Of a stretch of 64,000 nucleotides of DNA, positions 48,215 through 56,928 are shown piece by piece. Within the stretch, counting starts at the first letter, position 1. Each line of letters begins with the position of its first letter. The notes beneath the pieces are model-generated. The model searched no databases. It was not told where the DNA came from and saw nothing but the letters and a program-made list of their open reading frames with translations. The position numbers and the translations under genes are program-made. This DNA is from Poriferisodalis sp965221945 (GTDB taxonomy: Bacteria; Actinomycetota; Acidimicrobiia; Acidimicrobiales; Poriferisodalaceae), in the NCBI RefSeq assembly GCF_965221945.1, contig NZ_OZ244925.1:2294001-2358000 (forward strand), in the 5' to 3' direction.

Positions 48215-48416
48215 AGAGACGTTCGACGATCTTGAGCGTGGAGCCAAGCAATCGGGCGTCAACCACTGCTCATTCTTCTCTGTATCGCTGTCAGTCACTG
48301 CTTCCACGATGTGCGGTGGTCCGAATCGCGTCGGCTGGTGTTGCAGCCTCGCGGTTCGAACGCAAAGCCGTACCAAGGCCGAACCGGCGGGCTAGGAATC
48401 CATATGCCTGCCGATT

Positions 48417-48899
48417 TTGAACGGCACTACCGTCGAAATGACGGCAACGATGCCACTCGATCCGCCTGCTCTGCCATTGGGGGAAGCAACCGATGAAACC
48501 CCCACGCGCCACCCCATGACACAAAGGACCACGATGCCCCTGCAACTTCAGGCTCTCGTTGAGCACTTTGCCGTGGAGTGCGCTCATCGCGGAGAAATCG
48601 GTGTCCTGGTCATGGACCGCTCCGACCACGGCTTGGACGCACACGCCAGCCGCTGTGTCGCCAGCTATGCGTCTTCGCATCGTCTGCCGCTACATCCCAC
48701 CGTGTACTACGCCGACTCGACGACTTCAGCAGCAATTCAAGTGGCCGACCTCATCACCGGCATCCGGCGGCGCGCCGTCGAGGGCGACGACGCGATGCAA
48801 CTCTTGGACACCGGTGTTGGCGCCACGCGCTTGCAAGCGCTCGGGCGCAGACGCACTCACAGGGGCCGCAGGTGGACCAATCACATAGTCGTCTTCTGA
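48417..48899 (+). pseudogene. DUF3800-like protein, C-terminal remnant
   Basis: The frame encodes LQALVEHFAVECAHRGEIG, VLVMDRSDHGLDAHASRC and TSAAIQVADLITGIRRRAVE, matching the second half of DUF3800 proteins, which are RNase-H-like and common on mobile elements. About 160 codons are open against 220-260 expected, and the N-terminal DES motif is missing. Some short form could still be expressed from internal ATGs, but it is most likely a fragment. Confidence 0.6.
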
Positions 48900-48900
48900 C

Positions 48901-48918
48901 GTCACAGCTTGCTGTGAC
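48901..48918. repeat. 18-bp perfect palindrome
   Basis: GTCACAGC-TT-GCTGTGAC has 8-bp perfect arms. It lies one base after the DUF3800 remnant stop. No T-run follows, so it is not a classic terminator; a protein-binding or recombination site is possible. Confidence 0.6.
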
Positions 48919-49003
48919 CGCTCTGGCGCTGTAGCGTCGCAGGCGTCTGACGGATCCGATTAGTAGGCCTCGGCCGAATGCAATCGTGTGCCCCAGGCTT
49001 CTG

Positions 49004-49033
49004 GACCCCGGACCTCACGGGGTCCTTTTCTTT
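49004..49033 (+). terminator. Rho-independent terminator
   Basis: GACCCCG, loop GACCTCA, CGGGGTC forms a 7-bp perfect GC-rich stem followed by CTTTTCTTT. It reads on the plus strand downstream of the DUF3800 remnant. Confidence 0.7.
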
Positions 49034-49077
49034 GGGCCGCGGTGTGGGCTGCCCGTGGAGCATGGTTTGGTCCCCCG

Positions 49078-49128
49078 GCCGTCGTCGGCACCTCGCGAAC
49101 AGCGACACCCTGAGCCGCAGCCACTGCG
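49078..49128 (-). pseudogene. short hsdR-like remnant
   Basis: About 51 bases match the N-terminal coding region of hsdR at about 46925-46975 (the segment coding AVAAAQGVAVREVPTT) with a handful of substitutions. It is fused directly to a doc remnant. It must come from a second, diverged type I module, because the sequences differ more than a fresh duplication would. Confidence 0.7.
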
Positions 49129-49302
49129 CTGCTGCGATCTCCTCCACGCCGATGTCGCTCGATGCGACGCTCATGACGAGGTCGTAGACGTCGTCATTGG
49201 CTGCGGCCCGCACGCTCGTGTCATTGAGTTCCAGGAAGATGGCCGTGGCAAGCCAGCCCAACCGCTTGTTGCCGTCCACGAGCGGATGGTTGTTGACAAC
49301 CG
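49129..49302 (-). pseudogene. doc remnant (C-terminal half)
   Basis: On the minus strand it reads NNHPLVDGNKRLGWLATAI and continues to VYDLVMSVASSDIGVEEIAAA, closely matching the intact Doc. The N-terminal 60 residues and the antitoxin are absent, and the 3' end runs into the hsdR remnant. Confidence 0.82.
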
Positions 49303-49354
49303 ATGGTCAGAAGAAGATCAGGAGTAGGTCGGCCTGTACGATGCCTTCTCCCTC

Positions 49355-49675
49355 GTGAGCCCTCCCGCAGCGCCGAATCCATCACACTTCAACTTCGCAG
49401 AAATGGGCCTCGACCACGGAACTCCACTGACCTTCTACCGCGACACCGAGGTGCGAGTGGAGATTGTGGACGACCGCCGCGTCAAGCTCGTCAGTGTCCC
49501 CGACAGTCGGTACAGCGGCCTCATCTGCGATGGCCAGCCGAGATCGCTCACGAACATCCTCAAGTTCTTGGGGCCGATTCATGGCAACGTCTCCAACCCG
49601 ACTCGTCGCTGGCTTGTGGAAGACGGTCGCCTGCTCAAGCAGCTCTACGACGAGACCTACGGCCCTCGTCGCTGA
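49355..49675 (+). CDS. DUF4357-like small protein, copy 2
   Basis: 106 residues from a GTG. FNFAEMGLDHGTPLTFYR, VRVEIVDDRRVKLVSVPD, SLTNILKFLG, GNVSNPTRRW and LYDETYGPRR align with copy 1 along the whole length. Here it is next to the doc remnant, so the neighbourhood of copy 1 is repeated in decayed form. The gene itself is intact. Confidence 0.65.
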   Translation: MSPPAAPNPSHFNFAEMGLDHGTPLTFYRDTEVRVEIVDDRRVKLVSVPDSRYSGLICDGQPRSLTNILKFLGPIHGNVSNPTRRWLVEDGRLLKQLYDETYGPRR

Positions 49676-49901
49676 CCGTCACTCGTGGCAGCACGCACTG
49701 CGAACGGCGGCACGTCTCGCAACACGCAGCGGTCCGGAGAGGTAGCTCGAACCAAGGCTCATTGAAGCGGTGACGGTGCACTTCCCACTGTCCGCAGGCA
49801 CCGGGGCGCAGTCTGCCAAGCGCGAACGCGTGGGGCCGCCGTTCACTGCGGTCACCTTCGAGCAGCCAAAATCAATTCACATTGATCGAGGACAGATCTA
49901 G

Positions 49902-50003
49902 GTTGGTCACCTCGCGACGGTCCTCACCCAACCCACGCTGCCGCACGTCGATCCTGACGCGCTCCGCGACGACATCGATCAACTCGCGGACCCGTCGCTG
50001 TGA
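49902..50003 (+). pseudogene. antitoxin (VapB/Phd type) C-terminal remnant
   Basis: Frame reads HLATVLTQPTLPHVDPDALR followed by DDIDQLADPSL and a stop that overlaps the vapC start (GTGA). A TAG at 49899 cuts the frame, and no start codon precedes the remnant, so the DNA-binding part has been lost. Confidence 0.6.
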
Positions 50004-50434
50004 GCGATGACCGCGGCGTGCTTGACACAAGCACTGTGATCCTGCTGCCTCAAATCACAGATCCTGGCGTGCTGCCTGCTGAGCCGGCGATCACGGCGAT
50101 CACTCTTGCCGAGTTCTCCGCCGGCCCGTTGGCAATTTCCGACGAATCCGAACGAAGCCGTCGCCAGGCGCACGTCCAACAGGCCGAATCAGATTTCGAA
50201 CCGCTTCCCTTCGACGAGGCCGCTGCGCGAGCATTTGGCCGTGTCGCCGCCGACTTGCGTGCCGCCGGCAGTAGGGCCACCTCACGCGCGTATGACGCTC
50301 TCATTGCTGCAACAGCGATCGCTCACGGGCTGCCGCTGTACACCGCCAACCCGGACGACTTCACGGCCATCACCGAGCTCCAGCTCGTCGAGGTGCCCCA
50401 CCCGGGGCGGCACACCGCAACGACCGACCCATAG
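50000..50434 (+). CDS. PIN-domain toxin (VapC family)
   Basis: 144 residues from a GTG. Asp9 in GVLDTSTVILL, Glu in ITLAEFSAGPL (about 41), and the C-terminal SRAYDALIAATAIAHGLPLYT with NPDDFTAI carry the PIN acidic residues. It looks intact and thus potentially toxic, yet the antitoxin gene just upstream survives only as a C-terminal fragment. Either the fragment suffices, another antitoxin acts, or the promoter is dead. Confidence 0.87.
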   Translation: MSDDRGVLDTSTVILLPQITDPGVLPAEPAITAITLAEFSAGPLAISDESERSRRQAHVQQAESDFEPLPFDEAAARAFGRVAADLRAAGSRATSRAYDALIAATAIAHGLPLYTANPDDFTAITELQLVEVPHPGRHTATTDP

Positions 50435-50458
50435 ACACCTCACGGGCGCCACGCAGGG

Positions 50459-50773
50459 TCACGAAGACGGGCGCCCTGTAGGAGCGTCCACCAGGTCCGC
50501 CGCCTGCGGGACGGTCAGCTCGGGGTGAACCGACACGATCCCGACCGCATTGCCGACTGCCATGTGCGCCAGGACGTCGATGAGCATCTCGAGCGCAGCG
50601 CCGGGTATCTCCAGGACAGCTTCGTCGCCCGGCGCGAATGTCACCGGGCCGGTCGCTAAGTCGGGATGTCGCTTCAAGAAGTCCTCGAGTGCCCGGACGG
50701 CGTCGGCTGCCTGAGAAACCGCCTCGTTGTTGGGCACGGTGAGTTCACGCTCGATGAGCACGGCCGTCGCCAT
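50459..50773 (-). pseudogene. excisionase/HTH-type antitoxin, truncated
   Basis: From MATAVLIERELTVPNNEAVS the frame carries a middle GDEAVLEIPGAALEMLIDVL and the start of the DNA-binding part, PELTVPQAADLVDAPTGRPS, then stops. Intact relatives continue for about 25-30 residues after the AADL helix with the rest of an excisionase-like winged helix. The cut is within the recognition region, so DNA binding is probably lost. The expected PIN toxin after it is missing. Confidence 0.6.
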
Positions 50774-51003
50774 GGTCTGCCCTCCTTGTGGCCCACCGTC
50801 TGGTTGTCCACCGTGATTGCTGCGATTTGCGCCTGCGTCGCGCTGGTCCTGTTGGCTCTGCCGGAATGTCTTCGGCAGTTGGTTCGAACAATTCGATGAA
50901 TCAGCCAATGAACTTCAACCCGAGCAGGCGTTCTTTGTGAAATCAGACTCACTTCGGACCCAATCGGTTCCCCGCTGTTGAGGATCGGATCGGCGAGCGA
51001 TCG

Positions 51004-51726
51004 CTAGAGGAGTGAAGCGGCGTCCGGATCAAGGACCACCGTCGCGCTCGCATGGAGCTGCAGAGCCGAGGCGGGAACCATCTCGCACAGCGGGCCGTGC
51101 ACTGCTCTGGCCACAGCCGCGGCTTTGCGTTCACCGCACGCCAGCAGCAACAGCTCAGCCGCCGCAAGGATGGTGGAGATCCCCTGCGTGATGGCCCGCT
51201 CAGGAACGGGACGGTCGTCACCGAAGAAGCGCGCATTGTCGGAGCGGGTCTGCTCACTGAGGGTGACGATGCGAGTGACGCTGTCAAACGCAGAACCTGG
51301 TTCGTTGAAGGCAATGTGCCCGTTGGACCCGATGCCCAGGATCTGCAGGCCGATATGGGCACTTCGGACCAAGTACTCGTAGCGACAGCACTCGCCTGCG
51401 AGATCGGGCGCGTCAGGATCGGGGCAGTGAACTGCATCGCGGCGCAGGTCGACCCGCTGCGCTAGCTCCCGCTGTACGACGTTGCGGAAACGGCACGGAT
51501 CGTCAGGATCGATGCCCGCGTACTCATCAAGCAGGTACACGTCGACGCCCGCGAAACTGAGACCGTCTTGTTGGTGGCGTCGGACTAGCTCGGCATACAG
51601 CACCTCGGTCGTGCGCCCGGTTGCAACCCCAAGGAGTGCTCGTCGCTGGCCGCGCACGAAGTGATCGACAATGTCCGCCGCGCACTTGGAGGCAGCCGCT
51701 CGATCCTCAGCGACGATGATTTTCAT
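51004..51726 (-). CDS. nagB: glucosamine-6-phosphate deaminase
   Basis: 240 residues. NagB converts glucosamine-6-phosphate to fructose-6-phosphate and ammonia. GVATGRTTEVLYAEL, LLDEYAG (67-69 being the catalytic-type DEY) and GIGSNGHIAFNEP (131-143) are intact. It is last in the operon and overlaps the ROK kinase stop by four bases. It fixes the end product of the pathway as an amino-sugar phosphate. Confidence 0.9.
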   Translation of the reverse strand: MKIIVAEDRAAASKCAADIVDHFVRGQRRALLGVATGRTTEVLYAELVRRHQQDGLSFAGVDVYLLDEYAGIDPDDPCRFRNVVQRELAQRVDLRRDAVHCPDPDAPDLAGECCRYEYLVRSAHIGLQILGIGSNGHIAFNEPGSAFDSVTRIVTLSEQTRSDNARFFGDDRPVPERAITQGISTILAAAELLLLACGERKAAAVARAVHGPLCEMVPASALQLHASATVVLDPDAASLL

Positions 51727-52631
51727 TGCGTGATCGGCATGTTGGCGCCGGCGCCATCGCCATCGCTGCGGAGCCCCACGACGATCCCGGGTGCACGCTC
51801 GGCTTCCATGCCGACCATGGCTGCGACTGCGGCACCGACGATGCCGGCATGCATACCTCGGTGTGCGACCGTGATCGGCTTGGAGAGGTCAAGCTCCGAG
51901 GCGAACCGGTCGAAGTCATTGCTGAGCCCTCCGCCGACGACCCAACACGACGGGTGCAGCATCGCTTCGATCATCTCGAAGAACGGCTGTGCCCGTTCCG
52001 CCCACTGACTCGGTGTGAGCCCGTCAGTGGAAATCGCACGCCCAGAGGCCACCTCTTCGAAACAAGCCCCGCCGACGATCAGGCCGCCTAACTCGGAGTT
52101 CGGGATGAGACTGCCGTTGTGCAGCAGCGCGCTGCCGACACCGGTCCCGAACGTCAGCACGATGGCGAGCCCGGTCGCCCTCAGTGTGGCCTCGCCGTAT
52201 CTCAGTTCTGCGAGGCCGGCTGCATCAGCGTCATTGATCAGCACCGCGTTGGCCCCAGACGCCGCACGCAAGCAAGACAGTGCATCTGCGTCCTCCCAGG
52301 AATCACCAAGGTTCGGCGCATGTCGCAACGACAGACCGTCGATCACACCTGGCAGCGCAACACCGACTGGCCCCGACCATCCGACCGCCGACGTGATTCG
52401 ACCGATTGCCGCCATCACGTCATGCGGTGTCGCCGTGGGAGGTGTGGCTTCGGTCAGGACGGGCCCCGACAGCTCGCCCACGGCGACATCCACGACAGCT
52501 CCCTTGATGCTCGTTCCGCCAACATCGATGCCGATCTGCAGCGAGCTGTTGCCGGCGAAGGTTCGCGAAGACCCGAAGTCGCTCGCATCTCCAACCCCCG
52601 ATTCGGGTCGGACGCTTAGGTCGTCGGTCAT
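51723..52631 (-). CDS. ROK-family sugar kinase
   Basis: 302 residues from MTDDLSVRPESGVGDAS. ATP loop IGIDVGGTSIKGAVVD (about 33-48), GVALPGVIDG, catalytic Asp in LINDADAAGLAELRYGE, and GTGVGSALLHNG are seen. The Cys-rich zinc motif of many ROK kinases is absent; ELGGLIVGGACFEEVASGRA instead resembles the polyphosphate-glucokinase clade, so the phosphate donor is uncertain. By context it phosphorylates the amino sugar that NagB then deaminates. Confidence 0.85.
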   Translation of the reverse strand: MTDDLSVRPESGVGDASDFGSSRTFAGNSSLQIGIDVGGTSIKGAVVDVAVGELSGPVLTEATPPTATPHDVMAAIGRITSAVGWSGPVGVALPGVIDGLSLRHAPNLGDSWEDADALSCLRAASGANAVLINDADAAGLAELRYGEATLRATGLAIVLTFGTGVGSALLHNGSLIPNSELGGLIVGGACFEEVASGRAISTDGLTPSQWAERAQPFFEMIEAMLHPSCWVVGGGLSNDFDRFASELDLSKPITVAHRGMHAGIVGAAVAAMVGMEAERAPGIVVGLRSDGDGAGANMPITQ

Positions 52632-53398
52632 GGCCCCGGACCGTCGTGGCGGGAACCGGTGATGTAGGCGACGAGGTCGTCCTTGGTCACCGCGCTGACA
52701 TCGACCTCCGCAGCTGTGCGCCCCTGACGCAGCACCACCGCCCGATCGCACACTGCCATGACCCTGTCCATGTTGTGGGTGATGAGCAGGACGGCCACGC
52801 CGGCGCTGCGCAAACCGCGAATGAGGTCCAGGACGCGTGCAGCCTGCTCGACACCCAATGCGGCGGCGGGCTCGTCAAGCAGCACGATCTGCTGGCCCCA
52901 CGCGGCAGCCCTGCCGATCGCCACCGCTTGGCGCTGGCCACCCGACAGCGCGCTCATCGGCCGCCGCAGCGATGGGAGCCGGATGTCGAGGCGACCCAGA
53001 ATCTCCCCGGCCTCGGCGCGCATGCGCTTCTTGTCGAGCACCCCGAGCCATGACCCCAACCGTCCCCCACGCGTGTGCTCGCGGTTGAGGAACAGGTTCT
53101 CCACGACATCGAGCGGGTCGATCACCGCCAGCGTCTGATGCACCGTCTCGATGCCCAGCGCTCTGGCCCCTTCCGGCGATCCGATCTCGCGCCTGTGTCC
53201 ATTGACAAAGACACTTCCGGCGTCAGGCCGGTACACCCCAGCGATGCACTTCACCAATGTCGACTTGCCGGCCCCGTTGTCGCCGAGCAACGCCGTCACC
53301 TCGCCGTAGCGCAGGCTCAGCGTGACGTCGTCGAGGGCCTGCACGGCACGAAACGACTTGCAGATGCCCGTGGCTTCAAGGGCCGTAGCGGCAGTCAT
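52628..53398 (-). CDS. sugar ABC transporter ATP-binding protein
   Basis: 256 residues from MTAATALEATGICKSF. Walker A GDNGAGKST (39-47), signature LSGGQRQAVAIGRA and Walker B IVLLDEPAAALG are complete. It has only one nucleotide-binding domain, unlike the fused two-domain RbsA type, so it would form a homodimer on the CUT2 permease. It overlaps its neighbours on both sides by four bases. Confidence 0.92.
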   Translation of the reverse strand: MTAATALEATGICKSFRAVQALDDVTLSLRYGEVTALLGDNGAGKSTLVKCIAGVYRPDAGSVFVNGHRREIGSPEGARALGIETVHQTLAVIDPLDVVENLFLNREHTRGGRLGSWLGVLDKKRMRAEAGEILGRLDIRLPSLRRPMSALSGGQRQAVAIGRAAAWGQQIVLLDEPAAALGVEQAARVLDLIRGLRSAGVAVLLITHNMDRVMAVCDRAVVLRQGRTAAEVDVSAVTKDDLVAYITGSRHDGPGP

Positions 53399-54600
53399 GT
53401 CGAGCTCACCTCGACTGGATCGCCGAAGCCGTTCCACACTCCGACCACCCGAGGTTGGCCCTGCGACACTCCCGACAGCCCAGTGACGAACGCCCTGGTC
53501 ACGAACGCCTGGATCCTGAAGCCGAAGACCACCGTCGCGCCTTCCGTCACGGTGCGGCCAGAGTCGGGATGCAAGCAGGTGTAGTAGTCGATCGCTGCCG
53601 GATCGGGCATGTCCACCAGCACGGGGGATGTCGAAATCTCCGCAGCGTCATGGGCCACGACTGCACGGACTTGGTACTCGCCGAACACCGGATCGACGTA
53701 CAGACCGCCCCCGAAGCACAGCGGCACGCCTTGATGAATGTGGGCCACCTCGCTGAGGTACAAGACCCCTGGCTGCTCGGGCAGATCCCGAACGGCGTGC
53801 AGCGGCGTGGTGCCGGTGAGTCCGTGGCCGGGCTCGATTTGGGTGGCCCCGGACTCGGCGAGCAGCCCAAGGACTTCGGTGGAGGTGGTCCCCGGCAGGT
53901 TCATCTCGAGGCGATCGGGACAGGCCGGGTGCCGTCGTACGAGGTCTGCTGCCCGTGCCAGCGTCTCGACGTTGCGGGTGGCAGCGACGCTGCCCCGTCG
54001 CTCATCGAAGAGCATGGCCGGAAAGGTCGTGAGTCCGGCGAACTCGGCCCCATCGAGCGCTGCGATGACGTCGACCGCCGAACCGAGGTCGCCGAGCGGC
54101 ACACCTCCTTCGTGACCGGCATAGAACGTGTCACCCGGATCGAAGACCCGCAGCAGGAGGCGCTGAGTTCGACCGTTGGCTCGTGCTGCTGCCGCGGCCT
54201 CCGTCGCCTTGTTCGCAGAGAAAACCGTCCAGTAGTCAGGCGCCATCGAAGCTGCCTCGCCAGCTTCGGCGCGAGGAACCTGAACGAGGTGTCCAAGGTG
54301 ACCGAGTCGGTGGCCATTGCGAGTGATGGGACGGGCACACGCCATGTCGACCGCAACGAAGCCGTCCACGCCGCCGGCCGCCATGGCCGCCATCGCGCCG
54401 GCGGCCCGGCCGATCTGCTTGGTCATCGCGTACACGGTGAGGTCGAGTGTCCGGGCCCGCGTGCACAGCACACTTGCATTTGCCTCGATGGCGTCTAGGT
54501 CCAGCACGTAGCTGTTCGCCGGGATCTTCCCCGCCTGGTGCAATTCGACAGCGGCTTGAACGAACCCGGGATTGCGGTCGAGCAGGGATCGAAGGAACAT
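53395..54600 (-). CDS. YhfX-like PLP-dependent (alanine racemase fold) protein
   Basis: 401 residues. Fold-type III PLP protein. YVLDLDAIEANASVLCTRA and LTVYAMTKQIGRA (Lys about 60 is the expected PLP lysine) give the barrel, and a beta domain follows. Overall it resembles E. coli YhfX, of unknown reaction, which also sits in a sugar/metabolite operon. In this operon it could racemise or otherwise process the amino-acid part of the imported compound. It ends inside the ATPase gene start. Confidence 0.72.
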   Translation of the reverse strand: MFLRSLLDRNPGFVQAAVELHQAGKIPANSYVLDLDAIEANASVLCTRARTLDLTVYAMTKQIGRAAGAMAAMAAGGVDGFVAVDMACARPITRNGHRLGHLGHLVQVPRAEAGEAASMAPDYWTVFSANKATEAAAAARANGRTQRLLLRVFDPGDTFYAGHEGGVPLGDLGSAVDVIAALDGAEFAGLTTFPAMLFDERRGSVAATRNVETLARAADLVRRHPACPDRLEMNLPGTTSTEVLGLLAESGATQIEPGHGLTGTTPLHAVRDLPEQPGVLYLSEVAHIHQGVPLCFGGGLYVDPVFGEYQVRAVVAHDAAEISTSPVLVDMPDPAAIDYYTCLHPDSGRTVTEGATVVFGFRIQAFVTRAFVTGLSGVSQGQPRVVGVWNGFGDPVEVSST

Positions 54601-54604
54601 CTCC

Positions 54605-55609
54605 TCAGCGCTCCCGCTGTTCGCGCATGCTCAGCGCGACGGCCAGGATGATGATGGCGCCTCTTGCGATCAGCTGATCGGCAACTCGCAGCCCCATCAG
54701 GATCAAGCCGTTGTTGAGCATGGCCATGATGACCGAGCCCATAATCGCCCCGACGACCGATGCACGCCCGCCGAACAGGTTGGTCCCGCCGATGACGACG
54801 GCGGCTATCACCGTGAGCAGCAGGTTCTCGCCCAGATCGTGACGTCCGATGGCCAGGCGGCCAGCCAGCAGCACGCCGGCAAATGCCGCCGCGCCAGCGC
54901 TGGTCACCAGCGCCGCTATGCGGATGCGGTCCACGTTGATGCCCGCCGCATCTGAGGCAGAACGGTCGGCTCCGACCGACAGGACATGGCGGCCCCAGCG
55001 AAGCTGATGAAGCGCCAGGTGCCCGATGAGGCCAACGACCACGGTCCAGATGAGCAGTGAGGACACAGGGCCCAGCGAGCCCGCGCCAAAGATCGCAGAG
55101 AACGTGTCGTTTCGTATCGGCAGCGACTGCAGGTTGTTCATGTTGCGCGCTATGCCGCTGACAATCCCGAGCATTCCCAAGGTGACGAGAAACGACGGAA
55201 TGCGCACCTTCACGGTGATCAGACCGTTGACCAACCCGATTCCCGCGCCAACAGCGACCGCGGCCAAGGCTCCGGCGAAGAATCCGTACCCGCCCACCGC
55301 TTCTGCGGCCACTAACGACGAGAGCGCCGCAATCGAGCCGACGGACAGATCGATCTCGGCGGCAGCGAGGGCAAACGCCATCCCTACTGCCATGACGGCT
55401 ATCGGTGTTGCCTGCCGGCCGATATTGAGCAAGTTGGACGCGCTGAGGAACCCATCGTCGTGCAAGGTCACCGCGAAGACTCCGAAGATGAGCGCCGACG
55501 CCACGTAAACGACGTATCCGCGAGATCCTGAGTCCTGGCGATTGGACAAGAGCCGCCCAAGACCCCTGGGAGGGTTTGACTGGCCCGGGGCGCCGAAGTC
55601 CTGCGTCAC
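54605..55609 (-). CDS. sugar ABC transporter permease (CUT2/RbsC type)
   Basis: 334 residues with about nine or ten membrane helices. AAEIDLSVGSIAALSSLVAA near 90 and ALVTSAGAAAFAGVLLAGRL, then AAVVIGGTNLFGGRASVVGA match the RbsC/AraH family. A single permease gene means a homodimeric channel. The first 25-30 residues are hydrophilic and Arg-rich. It lies between the substrate-binding protein and the YhfX-like gene. Confidence 0.9.
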   Translation of the reverse strand: MTQDFGAPGQSNPPRGLGRLLSNRQDSGSRGYVVYVASALIFGVFAVTLHDDGFLSASNLLNIGRQATPIAVMAVGMAFALAAAEIDLSVGSIAALSSLVAAEAVGGYGFFAGALAAVAVGAGIGLVNGLITVKVRIPSFLVTLGMLGIVSGIARNMNNLQSLPIRNDTFSAIFGAGSLGPVSSLLIWTVVVGLIGHLALHQLRWGRHVLSVGADRSASDAAGINVDRIRIAALVTSAGAAAFAGVLLAGRLAIGRHDLGENLLLTVIAAVVIGGTNLFGGRASVVGAIMGSVIMAMLNNGLILMGLRVADQLIARGAIIILAVALSMREQRER

Positions 55610-55649
55610 GATGGGTTCCTCAGCTCGCCCCCGAAAGGACGAGTCTGCG

Positions 55650-56906
55650 TCAGTTGCCGAGGGCGTCCAGAACCTCCTTCGGGGGTTCCGCGGCCAAGGA
55701 CTGACGATAGGCGTCGACGATGTTGTCGGCCGTCACCCCGATGGCGGGCACCACGACGAATGCCGGAGCTGCCTTGCCCAGAAGGCCGTAGGCGCCCTCG
55801 AATGCCATGGTGCGGCCGAGGTTGTAGGCCTCATCGGCAGCGATGCCGACGATGTTGCCGCCCTCGACCAGATCGAGCGACACGTTGGTGTCCAGATCCA
55901 TCGTCACTACGGCAACATCAGATGCTCCCGCAGCGCGCAGTGCCGCCAGCACGCCGTCGGCAGGGCCGGCGGACCAGGGTGCATAGATGCCGTCGAGATC
56001 GGGGTGGCGCGTGAGCAGCGCCGCTGCGATCTCCTCCGCAGCGGCCGGATCAGCGAGTCCCTGCTCGGCAACGATCTCGATGCCTGGATAGTTGATCTCG
56101 ATCCATGACTTGAATGCCTGATCACGCTGGTTCGTGACGTAGTAAGCGGCGTCGTGGAAGATGAATCCCACCTCGCCTTCGCCGCCGAGGGCCTCGCCGA
56201 GCAGGTTGGCTGCGGTGATGCCCATCGCCGCGAGGTCATCGGTCACGATGCCGACGTAGTCCTCGCCATGGACGTAACCCTGCGGGACGTTCGAGAGGAA
56301 GACCAACTGCACACCGGCTTCCACCGCAGGACGGAATGCTTCCGCGCCGGCGTCAGGTCCGATGGCCAAGCTGATGATGATGTCGGGATTCTGCGCCATG
56401 ACCGTCTCGACATCGTTCGCCTGCTGAGCCGCATCGAACGAGGCATTGGTCTCGGCGATCACCTCGATTCCGAGTTCTGCGAAGGCATCGCGTGCGCCTT
56501 GGCTTACTGCATCGGTGAACGCGCCCGCGGTGTGCCAGAGCAGAGCGGCCGTGTAGCCACCTGCCTGCACCTGCGCAATCTCGTCATCGGTGAGCGTGAT
56601 CTCGCTCGACGCGACCGCCTCCTCGCCACCAGGGCCTTGGGTAACCGGTGCGGCGGGTGCGTCGTCGGCCATGTCGTCATCAGCCATGTCGTCGGCCATG
56701 TCGTCGGCCATGTCGTCATCAGCCATGTCGTCGGCGGCGGCAGGAGCGGTGGTCGCCGGCGCGGCATCGCCGTCTGCATCGCTGTCGGTGTCGCCGGTGC
56801 ACGACGCAGCGAGCAAGGCGAATACGGCCAGCAAGCTCAAGAGCAAGAGTCGCCTCGGCGCTCGCACTCGGGACTTGGTCGTGTGTCTTTCTGATTTGGT
56901 TCTCAT
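55650..56906 (-). CDS. sugar ABC transporter substrate-binding lipoprotein
   Basis: 418 residues from MRTKSERHTTKSRVR, with a very strong GGAGGAGGG ribosome-binding site just upstream. The signal peptide ends at lipobox LLAASC with Cys36. An acidic repeat, MADDDMADDMADDMADD, follows as a tether (about 56-80). The type I periplasmic-binding fold runs from SEITLTDDEIAQVQ to the end (ETVMAQNPDIIISLAIGPDA is typical). It is probably an aldose or amino-sugar binder. Confidence 0.88.
   Translation of the reverse strand: MRTKSERHTTKSRVRAPRRLLLLSLLAVFALLAASCTGDTDSDADGDAAPATTAPAAADDMADDDMADDMADDMADDDMADDAPAAPVTQGPGGEEAVASSEITLTDDEIAQVQAGGYTAALLWHTAGAFTDAVSQGARDAFAELGIEVIAETNASFDAAQQANDVETVMAQNPDIIISLAIGPDAGAEAFRPAVEAGVQLVFLSNVPQGYVHGEDYVGIVTDDLAAMGITAANLLGEALGGEGEVGFIFHDAAYYVTNQRDQAFKSWIEINYPGIEIVAEQGLADPAAAEEIAAALLTRHPDLDGIYAPWSAGPADGVLAALRAAGASDVAVVTMDLDTNVSLDLVEGGNIVGIAADEAYNLGRTMAFEGAYGLLGKAAPAFVVVPAIGVTADNIVDAYRQSLAAEPPKEVLDALGN
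56661..56735. repeat. in-frame MADD-coding repeats
   Basis: Five units of 12-15 bp with CATGTCGTC or CATGTCGTCATC cores, within the substrate-binding protein gene, encode the acidic linker after the lipobox. Confidence 0.85.
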
Positions 56907-56928
56907 GGGTCCCTCCTCCGGGTCCGGC

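Noticed and set aside
48919..49003. Possible tRNA or attachment-site remnant before the terminator
   Set aside because: No cloverleaf with a T-loop and acceptor stem could be formed from the bases present.
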